Source of the DNA: CBDFLD01 sp965249005
Lineage (GTDB): Bacteria > Acidobacteriota > UBA6911
Direction of reading: 5' to 3'
DNA length: 64,000 bases
Assembly: GCA_965249005.1 (NCBI GenBank)
Contig: CBDFLD010000009.1
Coordinates: 62,001 to 126,000, forward strand
In this document: piece after piece, positions 16,598 to 26,945 of the stretch
Numbering within the stretch: the first letter of the stretch is position 1
How the letters are laid out: each line of letters opens with the position of its first letter
The notes under the pieces: generated by a model
Seen by the model: the letters and a program-made list of their open reading frames with translations, nothing else
Told to the model about the DNA's origin: nothing
Databases searched by the model: none
Made by a program: the position numbers and the translations under genes

Positions 16598-18813
16598 CTA
16601 TTCCCCCCAATTTACTATTTTAACTCTGAGTCCTGCCTGTGCCTCTCCAAGACAAGCTCTGATCTTCTCGGCGAGTATTGTGACATGCGGCTCTCTGAGC
16701 ATGTTCTGTTGGCGGCCCGGGACTACCTGGATAGATAACTCACCGTTGAGTAAACCCCTCCAGCCCAATTCGGGATCAGGCCGTATTCCCGGACGTTGCT
16801 TGCTGGCCGGAAGAAGAACGACCGCATCTTCATAAGGCCGTGGAACATATTGCTGAAAGGCTACATTATGCACTCTCACAAGCTCTTCAAGCGTATAAGC
16901 CAGGGATCGTTTTCGATTCCTGATCGGCAGCTTCTTCAGCATGGGATCAAACATGAGCTCGATCCTGGCCTGAACGATGTCCCGCAGTCTTTTGGCCCTT
17001 TCCCATAAATAAGGAAGGTTGCCTCTATACCCAAGCACCTTGAGATTGCTCAATTCGATGTTGATTCTCCTGGCCATGCGGTAACCGACTCGACGGACCA
17101 GTGTGGTCCCAGGCGGATAGCGCAAAAACTCTTTGGTGGGAGTCTGGATCAGGACCAGTAGACCAACTTCTTCGCCCTGAACTTTCAGTTGCTGGGCCAC
17201 TTCCAAAGCCAACATACCGCCAAAACAGAATCCGCCCAAATAATACGGACCGTCGGGCTGTAGGGACCTCATTTCACTTATGTAATCAGCCGCCATTTCC
17301 TCCATGGTACGGTCATGTTCAATCTGACCGTCGAGCCCCCGCGCCTGAAGGGCGTAGACCGGTTGATCGTCGCCGAACAAGTGCGCCAAGGGATGGTACT
17401 CCAGGACATTCCCTCCGTGGCTGTGCATGAGAAAAAAGGTCGGGTTTGAACCACCAGGGCGAATTGCCACAAGGGAAGACCAGGAGGGAGACCACTTCTT
17501 TTCATGCAGAATCGCCGCGAGCTGTTCTACGGTCGGTGCCTGGAAGAGAGTAGCCAGTGGAAGACGTTTTCCGTATACCTTTTCCACTTGTGCCACCAGA
17601 TGGACGGCCAGCATGGAATGGCCACCCAGCTCAAAGAAGTCGTCTCTAATCCCGACAGGTCTGACTCGTAAGAGTCTTTCCCACAGCTTTGAAAGCTGCA
17701 TTTCTACGGCGTCGCGTGGTGCAACGAATGCCTTGTCCATGGCAGGTCTTTCGACGCCTGGCGCAGGTAAGCCGCGGCGATCGACCTTTCCATTAGGCGT
17801 CAACGGTAACGCATCCAAAAACACGAAATGGGAAGGCACCATGTACTCAGACAGCTTCCTGCTAAGGTATTGATGCAGGTCGCTGACCGACGCTGCCTCC
17901 TCACCGTCTGTCACGATATACGCTACCAGGCGAATGTCATGTGGATCATCCTCTCGGGCCACGACCACAACATCTTGCACCTTTGGGTGCTTGGCCAGGG
18001 ACGCTGCGACTTCACCAAGCTCGATTCGATGGCCTCGGATCTTTACCTGATGGTCCGTCCTGCCGAGGAATTCGATCTGGCCGTCCTCCCGATAGCGTGC
18101 CAGGTCGCCCGTGTTGTAAAGGCGCGGGGCCGGCTCGTCGCTCCCCTCTACTCCGCCTGGGGTAGGAAACGGACTTGGAATGAACTTCTCCGCGGTGAGC
18201 TCAGGGCGTTTGAGATAACCACGGGCCAGCCCGTCGCCACCAATGTGCAAAGTACCTGGGATTCCGACGGGGACAGGCTGAAGCCGCCTGTCTAACAGAT
18301 AAACGTGGGTATTGTCGATCGGATGGCCGATCGATACGGGACCTTCCCCACGCTCCACGCGGCATAGGGTCGACCAAATGGTGGCCTCGGTGGGTCCATA
18401 TAAATTCCAAACTTCACGGCACCTGTCCAGGAGTTGGTCAGCAAGATCTCTAGGTAGTGTTTCTCCACCACATAGGATTCGGATGTATTCACTACCCTGC
18501 CAGCCAGCGTCGATGAGCATGCGCCAAGTGGATGGCGTTGCCTGCATTACGGTTGCGCGTGAAGAACATAAACTGTCTGCCAGCCGGTTGCCATCTGTGG
18601 CCGCCTCTTTATCGACGACAACCAGACGGGCGCCGACCATCAGAGGCAGGAATAACTCCAGGGCAGCTATATCGAAAGACAGGGTTGTTACAGATAAGAG
18701 GGTGTCTGTGTCGGACAGACCCGGTTCCTTTTGCATCGAATTCAGGAAGTTGATAACCGCGCGATGTGGAATCTGAACCCCTTTCGGTGTGCCAGTCGAT
18801 CCGGAAGTATAAC
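16598..18813 (-). pseudogene. NRPS termination module A-PCP-TE, 5' truncated
   Basis: About 738 codons remain: an adenylation domain beginning inside motif A3 (YTSGSTGTPKGV), A5 LYGPTEATIWST, A8 GRTDHQVKIRGHRIELGEV, A10 PNGKVDRR; a carrier domain (FFELGGHSMLAVH); and a type I thioesterase. The A4 motif SFDIAALELF keeps the Asp that binds alpha-amino groups, so an amino acid substrate is likely. The thioesterase nucleophile motif is GGFCFGG, with Cys where Ser is usual; the His lies in EPHVTIL. The 5' part ends where IS1380 copy C starts; translation through the IS would add about 72 unrelated residues. The full synthetase would have continued to the right, but no condensation domain is seen there. 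Confidence 0.85.
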
Positions 18814-20473
18814 CCGGAATTTCCAATTTGGATCTCGGTTCCCAACATAATAGTCTCGAGCCACCATGGGAGCAAGAAAATCCCGGCCTCAGACCAACCA
18901 TGGATCCAGTCAACGCATCCCAATGACCCGTTGTCGCCGTGGTAGTAGACCTTCTCACTCCTGCGTGGGCGATTTTCCAGACACATCGCCACACTCCTTC
19001 CATGGCATTCCAATTCCGGACTTGCAAGCCGGGCGGCTAACCGCTTGGCAGCGGCAAGGCCCAGATCCGCCTGAGCATTTCACCAAACAACCGACGGTCC
19101 AGATGCCCCTCGGCCAAGAGCAACCAGTAGTACCGCGCGTGCTTGACCAGCCTTCCGCCAGTCTTCATCAACCGGTGCTGCAAGCTCGTGAGCGACCAGC
19201 TCTTGATCCGGGGTGGTAGCCCGAGTCGCCGCCATAGGTTGCCTAGGTTGTAGGCGAGCACGCTCAACTGCAGGCGCACTTCATTCGCACGGAAGCGATG
19301 GCAGGACAGCCGCGTCCAATGCGTCGCCTGCTTGCCTTCTTTGATCCATTGCTCCGCCGTGCCGCGCTTGTTGTAGAACCTCACCACCGAGCGGCTCGGC
19401 AAGCTCATGTTCGTGACAATGAACCCGACCCGCGGGAACAACTCGCCCTGGTGATGCTCGACCTTGGCGACGATCCGTCGCGGCCTCGACCAGCTTTCGG
19501 CCTGATAGCGGAAGCTCTTGTAGCGCACCAGTGGCTTGCGGCTGGGCCGACCTGGAGGACGAAACAGGATGTCGGCAATCTCCCACTCCAGGCTCTTGTT
19601 GGACGGGATGCGTATGGCATACTGAACGCCGCGCTCTTCCAGGGTCTCGTAAACCTCTGGCTTGGCGAAGGCGGCGTCTGCTCGAAAGACGATCTCTTTG
19701 CCTTGCTCCTGTTGAAAATCGATCTCCGGCAACAGAAGCTCGTCCCAGTCCTCGGCGCTATGCACGTTACCCGGCCGCAGCTTGGCCGCCAGACAGTCCC
19801 CGTGACTATTGAACAGAAACAGCGGATGGTAACACACGGACTCGAAGTGGCCATTGTAGGCGCTGCCTTCCTGCTGACCATGCACCGGACTCTCGCTTGA
19901 GTCCATATCCAACACTACGCGATCAGACTTGTCCAGAGCCTCGGCCTGTGCGAGTGTCTCTCGGTTCAGAGCCATCAGCCCGATCAGATTCTCTTCTCGC
20001 GTCAGCAGCTCCGTCTCGAACCAGTGTAACGTCGAGGTCAGCGCCGCACCGCGATCCCAGTTTTTCTTCGAGCCGATCAAGCGAAAGGTCGGATCAACTG
20101 AGACCCGCGCGGCATCGTTAAGGTCTTCGTAGCCTGCCAGGCGACTATAGACCGATTGCCGCAGCAGATCGACGAGCGGGAACTGTTTGTTCAAGCCTTG
20201 CCGCGTGTCGTTGAGATGCTCGTCTATGAGTCGTCCCATCCCCAGCCGTTCGTCCAACTCGCGGACCAGAATCAGGCCACCCTCGGAGGTGACTCGCGAT
20301 CCCTGAAAATCAACTTTGAGTAATCCGTTAAAGCTGAGTTGAAACGCCTTTCGTTCTTTTTCACCCATCGGGTGTTGCCCTCCAATGTGTCCTTATCATT
20401 CTCCGACGCTTATAAATAGGGATGCTGAAGGCGCCTGAAAGGTTGATATATTTCATTCAAATTGGAAATCCGG
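18814..20473 (-). mobile_element. IS1380-family element, copy C
   Basis: 1660 bp, repeated in the same orientation at 55126-56785. Ends were set by loss of identity between copies: CCGGAATTTCCAATTTG at the left and the complement of CCGGATTTCCAATTTG at the right. No clear target duplication is visible. It truncates the NRPS gene. Confidence 0.82.
19037..20368 (-). CDS. IS1380-family transposase, copy C
   Basis: 443 residues. Blocks in order: GLILVRELDERLGMGRLIDE, PLVDLLRQSVYSRLAGYEDL, VLDMDSSESPVHGQQEGSAY (catalytic Asp region), FRADAAFAKPEVYETLEERG and NKRGTAEQWIKEGKQATHWT. These are typical of IS1380 transposases but of a subgroup different from the 501-residue enzymes at 5673 and 11942. 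It differs from the copy at 55349 by Ala against Gly at residue 8. The gene is intact. Confidence 0.88.
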   Translation of the reverse strand: MGEKERKAFQLSFNGLLKVDFQGSRVTSEGGLILVRELDERLGMGRLIDEHLNDTRQGLNKQFPLVDLLRQSVYSRLAGYEDLNDAARVSVDPTFRLIGSKKNWDRGAALTSTLHWFETELLTREENLIGLMALNRETLAQAEALDKSDRVVLDMDSSESPVHGQQEGSAYNGHFESVCYHPLFLFNSHGDCLAAKLRPGNVHSAEDWDELLLPEIDFQQEQGKEIVFRADAAFAKPEVYETLEERGVQYAIRIPSNKSLEWEIADILFRPPGRPSRKPLVRYKSFRYQAESWSRPRRIVAKVEHHQGELFPRVGFIVTNMSLPSRSVVRFYNKRGTAEQWIKEGKQATHWTRLSCHRFRANEVRLQLSVLAYNLGNLWRRLGLPPRIKSWSLTSLQHRLMKTGGRLVKHARYYWLLLAEGHLDRRLFGEMLRRIWALPLPSG

Positions 20474-20518
20474 GATTAAACCTTTCGCTCCGAATATTCA
20501 TCGACAGAGCAACAAACT

Positions 20519-21163
20519 GTGAACTTTCCTTTCGTAATACAAAAACTCAGGCGCAACGTTGAAGATTTCGGCGTGCGTAAGACTTTCCGGAAAACCATTT
20601 CGTATCTGGTTAAACCGGTTTTCTTGCGGCGTCTATACCGGATCTATCGTTATGATATTTCCACCACCAGCCTCAATCGGGATCCTCAGGCCAACGAATT
20701 CGACTACAAATGGCTCACCCCCGAAGATCAGAATGAAATTAAGCAGATTGAAGAATACGCCGAATGGCTCAGGGGTAAACTGACCGGGCATCTTGAAGAT
20801 AACTGGATATGCCTGTCCGCCATGAAGGAACAGACCGTCTCCGGTTTCAACATCGCCCGTTTTAACCAGGTCCACATCCCCCTGATCCAGCTCAACCGGT
20901 CATTTCGTCCGGGGTTTGCCTGGTCCGAACAGATCGCCGTTCACCGCTCGTACCGCCGGAAAGGCCTGGCCTCTACCCTCCGTTGCAAGATGATCGAAGC
21001 CCTGAGAGAAAAAGGTTGTACCCGGTTTTACGGGGGGACCCTGGCTGAAAACAAGGCCACCCTCCAATTAGCTAAATCGCTGGGATTCAAAGAAGTTGCC
21101 GACATCACCTTTGTGAAACAGGGTAAGCGCAAACGATGGACTTTTTCCCGGCCGGGTTCCTGA
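20519..21163 (+). CDS. GNAT-family N-acetyltransferase
   Basis: 214 residues from GTG 20519. The acetyl-CoA binding region reads WSEQIAVHRSYRRKGLASTL (motif A, R-x-x-G-x-G/A type) followed by GTLAENKATLQLAKSLGFKE, the usual motif B. The N-terminal 90 residues are basic and helical. The next gene, 15 bases downstream, is a PaaK/CapK-like adenylate-forming enzyme, and the pair probably forms an operon. Together with the NRPS module to the left they may be parts of one metabolite or cell-surface cluster split by the IS (inference). Acceptor unknown. Confidence 0.7.
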   Translation: MNFPFVIQKLRRNVEDFGVRKTFRKTISYLVKPVFLRRLYRIYRYDISTTSLNRDPQANEFDYKWLTPEDQNEIKQIEEYAEWLRGKLTGHLEDNWICLSAMKEQTVSGFNIARFNQVHIPLIQLNRSFRPGFAWSEQIAVHRSYRRKGLASTLRCKMIEALREKGCTRFYGGTLAENKATLQLAKSLGFKEVADITFVKQGKRKRWTFSRPGS

Positions 21164-21184
21164 TCTCCTCCCCGGTTTTTGGTC

Positions 21185-22621
21185 ATGGGCATGATTGAAC
21201 AACTCAACACCCTCAAGGGCCGTCTGGCCTTCACCACCGTGAGTTGGCTTATGAACCGTCCAGCCATTTGGAAAACCTACCGGGAGTTTAAAACCACTGA
21301 ATTCGCATCGGAAGACGAGCTCAATAGCCTCCAACTGGCCCGACTGAAAGCCATCCTCACTCGGGCTGCATCAGAAACGACGTTTTACAAGAGACGCTTC
21401 AAGGAAGCCGGGTTCAACCCTGGGGATGTCAGGGATTTGGACGACATCAAACAGCTTCCCCCGCTAACCCGTGAAGACCTGGCCAACCACCGGGATGACA
21501 TAGTCATTGACCGGTACCAGCCTTTTATCGCCGCGTCACTAGAATCCAAATACAGCAACGTTAACCCCAATCCCCTCGCCCGATTCAGCCGTCAGAAATT
21601 GGTTTCCCACGCCACCAGTGGATCTACCGGTACGCCGGTTAGATTTTATGCCGATGGCACCATCGAGTCCGCCAGCTGGGCCAGGGAAATCCTGGTCAAA
21701 GACCGGCATGGACTTGCTCAAGGCGTCCGGGAGGCAAGGTTCTTTTTGCCAGTAGCCGAACGTAAGCCCAGTGGAAAAAAATCTTTGTTCCGGAAAATGC
21801 TTTGGAACCACTTGGAACTTCCTGGAAGCGCATTCGACCCCAAGACATGCGAAAGCATCGTACAGCAGCTTAGAGCCTTCCGGGCACGGGTTTGGTGGAT
21901 CAATGCCTCAACCGCAAGACTCCTAGCCGATTACGTCGAAGAAGTTGCCCATGACCCGGAGGAAATAGCTCCGGACCTTATCCTCAGTATTGGAGAAACC
22001 TTAACCCCCAACGACAATGAAGTCATAAAGAAGATCCTGGGGTGCCATATCGCCGATCTTTATAGCACCCAGGAATTGGGTCATATCGCGACGAGTTGTC
22101 CGGAAAGCCGGCTTCACATCAACCAGGAAACCCACCTTGTGGAACTCGAAGAAAATGACCCGGGTGTGGACGGTAGCGAAATCATGGTTACGCCGCTTCT
22201 GGAGACTCCTATGCCCCTCATCCGTTATAAACCGGGCGACCTGGTGAATCCCGGCACAACCCCTTGCCCTTGCGGACGCAAACACCAGATCCTGAAAGAG
22301 ATCCTGGGCCGCACGGCCGATCTTTACACAACAGCCTCCGGAAAAGCGATCAGTCCTAACTTCTGGTCCGATCTGTTTATTCGAAAAGAACTCCAGGGAA
22401 AAATCAAACGATACCAGCTTGTCTATGAAAACGACCGCGAACTTCGGATTAGAATTGTCCGAATGGGTTCATACGACGATGATTCGGAAACCTTCATTCG
22501 TGATAAAATACAATTAAACTTCAAGAACGACCTTCTTCCTGTTTTCGAATACCCGGATCAGATTCCTCACGCCCACACGGGAAAATTTAAAACCATCGTC
22601 AACAAATCCCATCCTGATTAG
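21185..22621 (+). CDS. PaaK/CapK-like adenylate-forming enzyme
   Basis: 478 residues from ATG 21185 (a TTG two codons upstream is possible). It has the P-loop-like ATSGSTGTPVRFYADG, then SIGETLTPNDNEVI, LYSTQELGHIATSCP, LIRYKPGDLVNPG and PCPCGRKHQILKEILGRTAD, the hallmark order of phenylacetate-CoA ligase relatives including CapK-type proteins of polysaccharide clusters. It would form an acyl-adenylate and perhaps a CoA thioester. Lys and Gly residues expected for catalysis are near the C-terminus (HTGKFKTIV). It likely works with the GNAT protein encoded just upstream. Substrate unknown. Confidence 0.75.
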   Translation: MGMIEQLNTLKGRLAFTTVSWLMNRPAIWKTYREFKTTEFASEDELNSLQLARLKAILTRAASETTFYKRRFKEAGFNPGDVRDLDDIKQLPPLTREDLANHRDDIVIDRYQPFIAASLESKYSNVNPNPLARFSRQKLVSHATSGSTGTPVRFYADGTIESASWAREILVKDRHGLAQGVREARFFLPVAERKPSGKKSLFRKMLWNHLELPGSAFDPKTCESIVQQLRAFRARVWWINASTARLLADYVEEVAHDPEEIAPDLILSIGETLTPNDNEVIKKILGCHIADLYSTQELGHIATSCPESRLHINQETHLVELEENDPGVDGSEIMVTPLLETPMPLIRYKPGDLVNPGTTPCPCGRKHQILKEILGRTADLYTTASGKAISPNFWSDLFIRKELQGKIKRYQLVYENDRELRIRIVRMGSYDDDSETFIRDKIQLNFKNDLLPVFEYPDQIPHAHTGKFKTIVNKSHPD

Positions 22622-23008
22622 TAATCGTTCCAAGGACCTCCTGCCATGGGTTTTATCCAACAACTAGAACTGCTATTTGATGAACCGACCGGACATCTGG
22701 CGGCTACCGGGACCCAAGTCTACTGAGTCGATCCGATTGGTGGAGAATTTCCGGTAGGGAAAGCATAGGGACGACCGTCGCTTCCGAGACCTGCTCCGCC
22801 GCATGAACTTCCCGGAGTGATGAACCAACAGTACAACTTCTCAGACCCGAAAAGATCGAAAAGGAATTCGTCCAGGTTGCCATTGACCTGAAGGACATCA
22901 TTGTTCTGGATGGTGTTGACCTAATGGCGCAGGTTTTAGGAAGATGTCGGAAATCGAAACTCACTAAATCGGGACTGATACAATGTCCGGGGACCTAGAA
23001 CCGACGGA
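22622..23008. other. Noncoding stretch with gene debris
   Basis: No intact gene. Short coding-like pieces occur in different frames (MGFIQQLELLFDEPTGHLAA near 22646, and EKEFVQVAIDLKDIIVLDGV near 22855), as expected for a gene broken by several indels. Nothing names the family. Confidence 0.3.
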
Positions 23009-23377
23009 GTGTCCATGAGAATACCTTCCCCCGACGAACCACTGACGGAAGCCGAACTGGACCGTCTCCAGCATTGTCTCGAGAATTTCACCCACCTGGC
23101 GGAAGATCTCAGCGCATTTATTGAGTGCAGCGACAGCTATGACCCGAGGAACTGGGCGTTTGAGAATATCAGCAACACGGTGAGTATTGCGAAGCTGAAT
23201 GACTTGCTGAAAACCGCAGCAGAAAAAGACGGGCGCCTATGGACCCGCGATATATCATTGGTCCACTGGTGGGTCAGCCCAGCCCATTTAGACGAGATCC
23301 CCGATGACCTGCGCGCGGCCTACGCTGCGCTCAAAAAAGAGCATGCTCTCAGTTTCACCTCAGTCGACATGGACTAG
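23009..23377 (+). CDS. Hypothetical acidic protein
   Basis: 120-122 residues (GTG 23009 or ATG 23015), rich in Asp and Glu, with a helical N-terminal half (EAELDRLQHCLENFTHLAED) and Trp-rich HWWVSPAHLD near the end. No family recognised. Its stop codon TAG is formed by the CTAG target of an IS5-type element, so insertion happened precisely at the gene end and left the protein whole. The original neighbour in convergent orientation is the glycosyltransferase now at 24844-26086. Confidence 0.5.
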   Translation: MSMRIPSPDEPLTEAELDRLQHCLENFTHLAEDLSAFIECSDSYDPRNWAFENISNTVSIAKLNDLLKTAAEKDGRLWTRDISLVHWWVSPAHLDEIPDDLRAAYAALKKEHALSFTSVDMD

Positions 23378-24843
23378 CAGTCCGTGGTAAAAGTCTGGTA
23401 AATCCTTTTGTTCGCAATCGACTCTCTACTGCGCTTCGACTAAAATCGACGCATGGCCATGGGAAAAAAGAAACGCAAGTCGAAGCAGACCAACATGTGG
23501 GTGCCGACTCAACATCTCCCCAGGAGTGCATCCCACCCTTTCTACCAGCGATTGAATCAGGTGCTCGACGAAGCCGGGTTTGACGAGTTTGTCGAGCAGC
23601 GATGTGCGTGTTTTTATGCACCCAAGATGGGTCGCCCAAGTCTGGCACCTGGTCGATACTTCCGTCTTTTGATGATCGGATACTTCGAGGGACTGGATTC
23701 GGAGCGAGCTATCGCCTGGCGTGCTGCCGATTCGCTGAGCCTGCGCGGGTTCTTGGGACTCGAGTGGGGCGAGGATCCGTCGGATCATTCGACGATCTCC
23801 CGCACGCGACGGCGCATGGATGTGGAGACGCATAGCGCAGTCTTTGCCTGGATCCTGAGCCGGCTCGCTGAGGCGGACCTGGTGAAGGGCAAGACCCTCG
23901 GGGTGGATGCGACCACTCTGGAAGCCAACGCGGCTTTGCGCAGCATTGTACGGCGGGATACCGGAGACAGTTACGAGACCTACTTGACGAAACTGGCACA
24001 GGAATCGGGTATTGAGACACCGACCCGGGAGGATCTGGCGCGCATAGATCGCAAGCGGCCGAAGAAGGGTTCCAACGATGACTGGCAGCACCCGCAGGAT
24101 CCGGACGCCCGCATCACCAAGATGAAGGACGGCCGCACGCATCTGGCTCACAAGGCCGAACACGCCGTGGATCTGGAAACCGGAGCGGTGGTTGGCATCA
24201 CGGTTCAGGGAGCCAACCAGGGCGATACGACGACGATCAAGAAGACGCTCATTGAAGCGGCCGAACAACTCGAGGGTGTGCTGCCTGAAAGCGATAGACT
24301 GCAGGAGCTTGTGACCGACAAGGGATATCACAGCACGCAACTGGTAGAAGATCTCGAGCAACTGGAGATCCGAAGCTACATTTCCGAACCAAAGCGGGGT
24401 AAACGGCGGTGGCACGGGAACACCCGTGCGCGGGATGCCGTGTACCGAAATCGTAGACGTATCCGAGGAGAACGGGGAAAGCGCCTGCTTCGCCAACGGG
24501 GAGAACGACTGGAACGACCTTGTGCACACCTCTATGAAACAGGTGCAATGCGGCGGACATATCTCCGTGGTCATCCGAACATCCTCAAACGGTTGCTGCT
24601 TCATGTCGGTGCATTGAATCTCGGACTGCTGATGCGACAGCTGTATGGCGTGGGCACGCCGCGGAGTCTGCAGGGGCGTCTCTGCGCCTTTCTGACGCGT
24701 ATCTTGGCCTTTTTCAGATGGTCGAGGTCGATCTCGGCCACTTTTTGGCCGAGGAAGACATCTGTAGATGAATTCCATCCAGTATGCACCAGGATCATCG
24801 TTGTCCGTGGATCTGTGCTCCATCCGGTTTTAGCCACGGGCTG
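23378..24843 (+). mobile_element. IS5/IS1182-type element with CTAG target duplication
   Basis: 1466 bp between CTAG at 23374-23377 and CTAG at 24844-24847. The ends CAGTCCGTGGTAAAA and the complement of CAGCCCGTGGCTAAAA form an imperfect inverted repeat. CTAG duplications are typical for parts of the IS5 group. Confidence 0.8.
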
Positions 24844-24847
24844 CTAG
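23453..24847 (+). CDS. Transposase of IS5/IS1182 type
   Basis: 464 residues. The N-terminal DUF772-like domain reads GRPSLAPGRYFRLLMIGYFE and DSLSLRGFLGLEWGEDPSDH; the DDE part has GKTLGVDATTLEANAALRSI, HLAHKAEHAVDLETGAVVGI and ELVTDKGYHSTQLVEDLEQL. The C-terminus carries an Arg-rich segment and a last hydrophobic helix (HVGALNLGLLMRQLYG). The stop codon TAG lies in the target-site CTAG at the right end, so the element borrows its stop from the host sequence. The frame is intact. Confidence 0.85.
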   Translation: MAMGKKKRKSKQTNMWVPTQHLPRSASHPFYQRLNQVLDEAGFDEFVEQRCACFYAPKMGRPSLAPGRYFRLLMIGYFEGLDSERAIAWRAADSLSLRGFLGLEWGEDPSDHSTISRTRRRMDVETHSAVFAWILSRLAEADLVKGKTLGVDATTLEANAALRSIVRRDTGDSYETYLTKLAQESGIETPTREDLARIDRKRPKKGSNDDWQHPQDPDARITKMKDGRTHLAHKAEHAVDLETGAVVGITVQGANQGDTTTIKKTLIEAAEQLEGVLPESDRLQELVTDKGYHSTQLVEDLEQLEIRSYISEPKRGKRRWHGNTRARDAVYRNRRRIRGERGKRLLRQRGERLERPCAHLYETGAMRRTYLRGHPNILKRLLLHVGALNLGLLMRQLYGVGTPRSLQGRLCAFLTRILAFFRWSRSISATFWPRKTSVDEFHPVCTRIIVVRGSVLHPVLATGC

Positions 24848-26086
24848 GCCTTCGAGCTCTCGGACCATGACGATTCGCCCCGGTCAAGAATAGACTGCAA
24901 AGTGTTCTCGAAGCGATCAGTGACCGCTGCCCAGCTGTGGCCTTCAACGACCAGGTCACGGGCTTCTTGTCCGATGCGATCACAGCGATTCTGGTCCTGG
25001 AGCAGTGCGATCACGCTATCTGCAAAAGCCTTGGGGCTGTCCGCAAGAATGATGTCCTCTCCATGGGATACGGGCAGACCCTCTGCGCCGATGTTGGTCG
25101 ATACGACGGCCTTCCCGCAGGCCATCGCTTCGAATATCTTGATCCGCGTTCCGCTGCCACTCAAAAGGGGGACCACGTAGACCTGAGCGCGGTGCAGGTA
25201 AGGGCGGATGTCCGGGACATCACCGGTGACGATGACATCATCCCTGTCGCTGCCAAGCGCCATGATGCTCTCGGGCGGGCGGCGCCCGACAATCCAGCAC
25301 TTTGTCACGGGAACAGTGTCCTGGATGCGCGGCAGGATGTCATCGACCATATAGTGCGCCGCTACCTGGTTCGGCATCCAATCCATCGAGCCGGTAAAGA
25401 CGATTGCACCCGGATCCTGAGCATCTGACTCGGTGGCCGGCGAGAAGTAATCCAGGTCGACCCCCGTCGGGATCGTTGTCAGTCGATCGGCATCAATAAA
25501 CTCGGCGAACACAGCTTTGTCATCGTCAGACACGGTCAATACATGGTCTGCACGCGGCAGGTACTTACTTTCGAGTGCGTTCATCTTGGTGCTCTCAGCC
25601 TTGAACACCATTTGCCAGGGCTTACTTGTCGCCACTTCTGGCCTGTCGCTCCCAGATTCGCGCCTCGACGTTGTGCGTGAATATGACGACCGGACAATTC
25701 AGGTCCTGCGGAATAAGTTCCGCAGGATGAATGAAGTCGCAGAGAACCAGGTCGTACGCTTCAGAGTCGATGTGGTGTTTGAGCGCTTGCCTGACTTCGG
25801 GTGAATTACAACGTGCGGCTGTGTAGGGGCGCCCAGCGAGATGGCTTTTTGCGACGTCGGCGTAGTACGCCACTGACCCCTTCCTTGACAGTTGCAGAGG
25901 GACAGTGATCAAGTTGCTGAGTGCGGATTCGTAGCCGACATGCTGATCGTCTTCGTGTGCTTCGTAATAGGTGAATAAGCTCACATCATGGCGCCCTGCC
26001 AGTTCCATGAGAATCTGGTGACTACGAATTCTACCGCCCTTATCCAAAGGGACGATCCCGCCTGATTTGACCCATAAAATTTTCAT
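24844..26086 (-). pseudogene. Glycosyltransferase (GT4-like), one frameshift
   Basis: Start ATG at 26086: MKILWVKSGGIVPLDKGGRI, with the glycine-rich N-terminal fold of GT-B enzymes. The first frame ends SGDK at 25622; the homologous sequence goes on one base out of frame (KPWQMVFKAEST). One extra T in AAGTAAGCCC explains the break. The C-terminal half holds IPTGVDLDYFSP, GSMDWMPNQVAAHYMVDDIL and SGSGTRIKIFEAMACGKAVV, the nucleotide-sugar binding signature. Such enzymes build exopolysaccharide or lipopolysaccharide chains. The gene ends on the CTAG next to the IS5 element. The methyltransferase gene lies 79 bases upstream on the same strand. Confidence 0.75.
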
Positions 26087-26165
26087 GTCGAGAATAGAAT
26101 GACCGAACAAGGATCGGCAATCAACACTGATGCTTGAAAGGCAGACGGATCGTTCACTTTTCCTC

Positions 26166-26922
26166 CTACCTATTTGAACGGCTTGCCTCTGGCTTTCGGC
26201 ACAAAACACACCAGCCTTGAGAGTTTGCGTCCCAGGGGATCCAGCGGTCCAGAAACGGGGCAATAACTTTGAACAGGAATCCAAAGAGTATTCGAGCAAT
26301 CAAGCTGGTTGGGATCAGAATGATTTTTTTGATAGGACTGGTTGCGCTATCGCGCAGAACTCGTGCGGTATAATGCAGTTGAACGGCCAGGTTGATAAAA
26401 TGTCCTCCCCGCGCTTCGCACTCGAGCACTTCAAACCCAGCATCTTCGAGCAGCTTCTGTAAGCCAATATTGGTGAAGTGATAAAAATGGTGCGGCAGGT
26501 TATGCAGGTATGCCGATTGCGGCGCTGTAAGGGCAAGTTCCCCCCCCGGATTTTAGAATTCGAAAAAGCTCGCGACAGACTGCATCGGGATTCGGCACAT
26601 GCTCCAACACTTGTGTGCAAAGAATAATATCATAGCGATTTCCTTTGAATGGAGTCTCTGCTACGTCGCCAACATAATCAACACCGTCGGCCTCGTATAA
26701 GTCGAGTGTCTCAAGGTTCGCGCCTTTCGCCAGTATATCATCCCGTACGTACTGCTCAGATTCGGATCCGGACCCGGCATCCAAAACTCGGACATCCTTC
26801 AGATCTCGTTGGAGAATATGTTTTTTGACAAAACCATTAATTTGAGCCCGCGGGATCTGCATTCGTGTATGAAGGGATTCCGGAAGAAATTTACGGCCAA
26901 GAGATTTTTTGGGCTTTCCCAT
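26166..26922 (-). pseudogene. SAM-dependent methyltransferase (type 11), G8-run frameshift
   Basis: Starts MGKPKKSLGRKFLPESLHTR. The SAM site is VRVLDAGSGSESEQYV, followed by ILCTQVLEHVPNPDAVCREL and FRILKSGG. At that point a run of eight G (plus-strand C at 26540-26547) shifts the frame. With seven G the protein continues ELALTAP and on to LEDAGFEVLECEARGGHFIN, a hydrophobic helix and the end CRKPEASRSNR, giving about 252 residues. The break could be slippage-based on/off switching, a real mutation or a sequencing error. It is probably in an operon with the glycosyltransferase, suggesting glycan methylation (inference). Confidence 0.75.
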
Positions 26923-26945
26923 TAGAAATATCTATTTGCTGTACG

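Noticed and set aside
18814..19027. The ~72 extra N-terminal codons of the NRPS frame, up to ATG 19027
   Set aside because: They lie inside IS1380 copy C and are repeated at 55126-55339 away from any NRPS, so they are not part of the enzyme.
23426..24823. Long minus-strand frame across the IS5-type transposase
   Set aside because: Antisense shadow of a clear DDE transposase; low-complexity composition and no motif.
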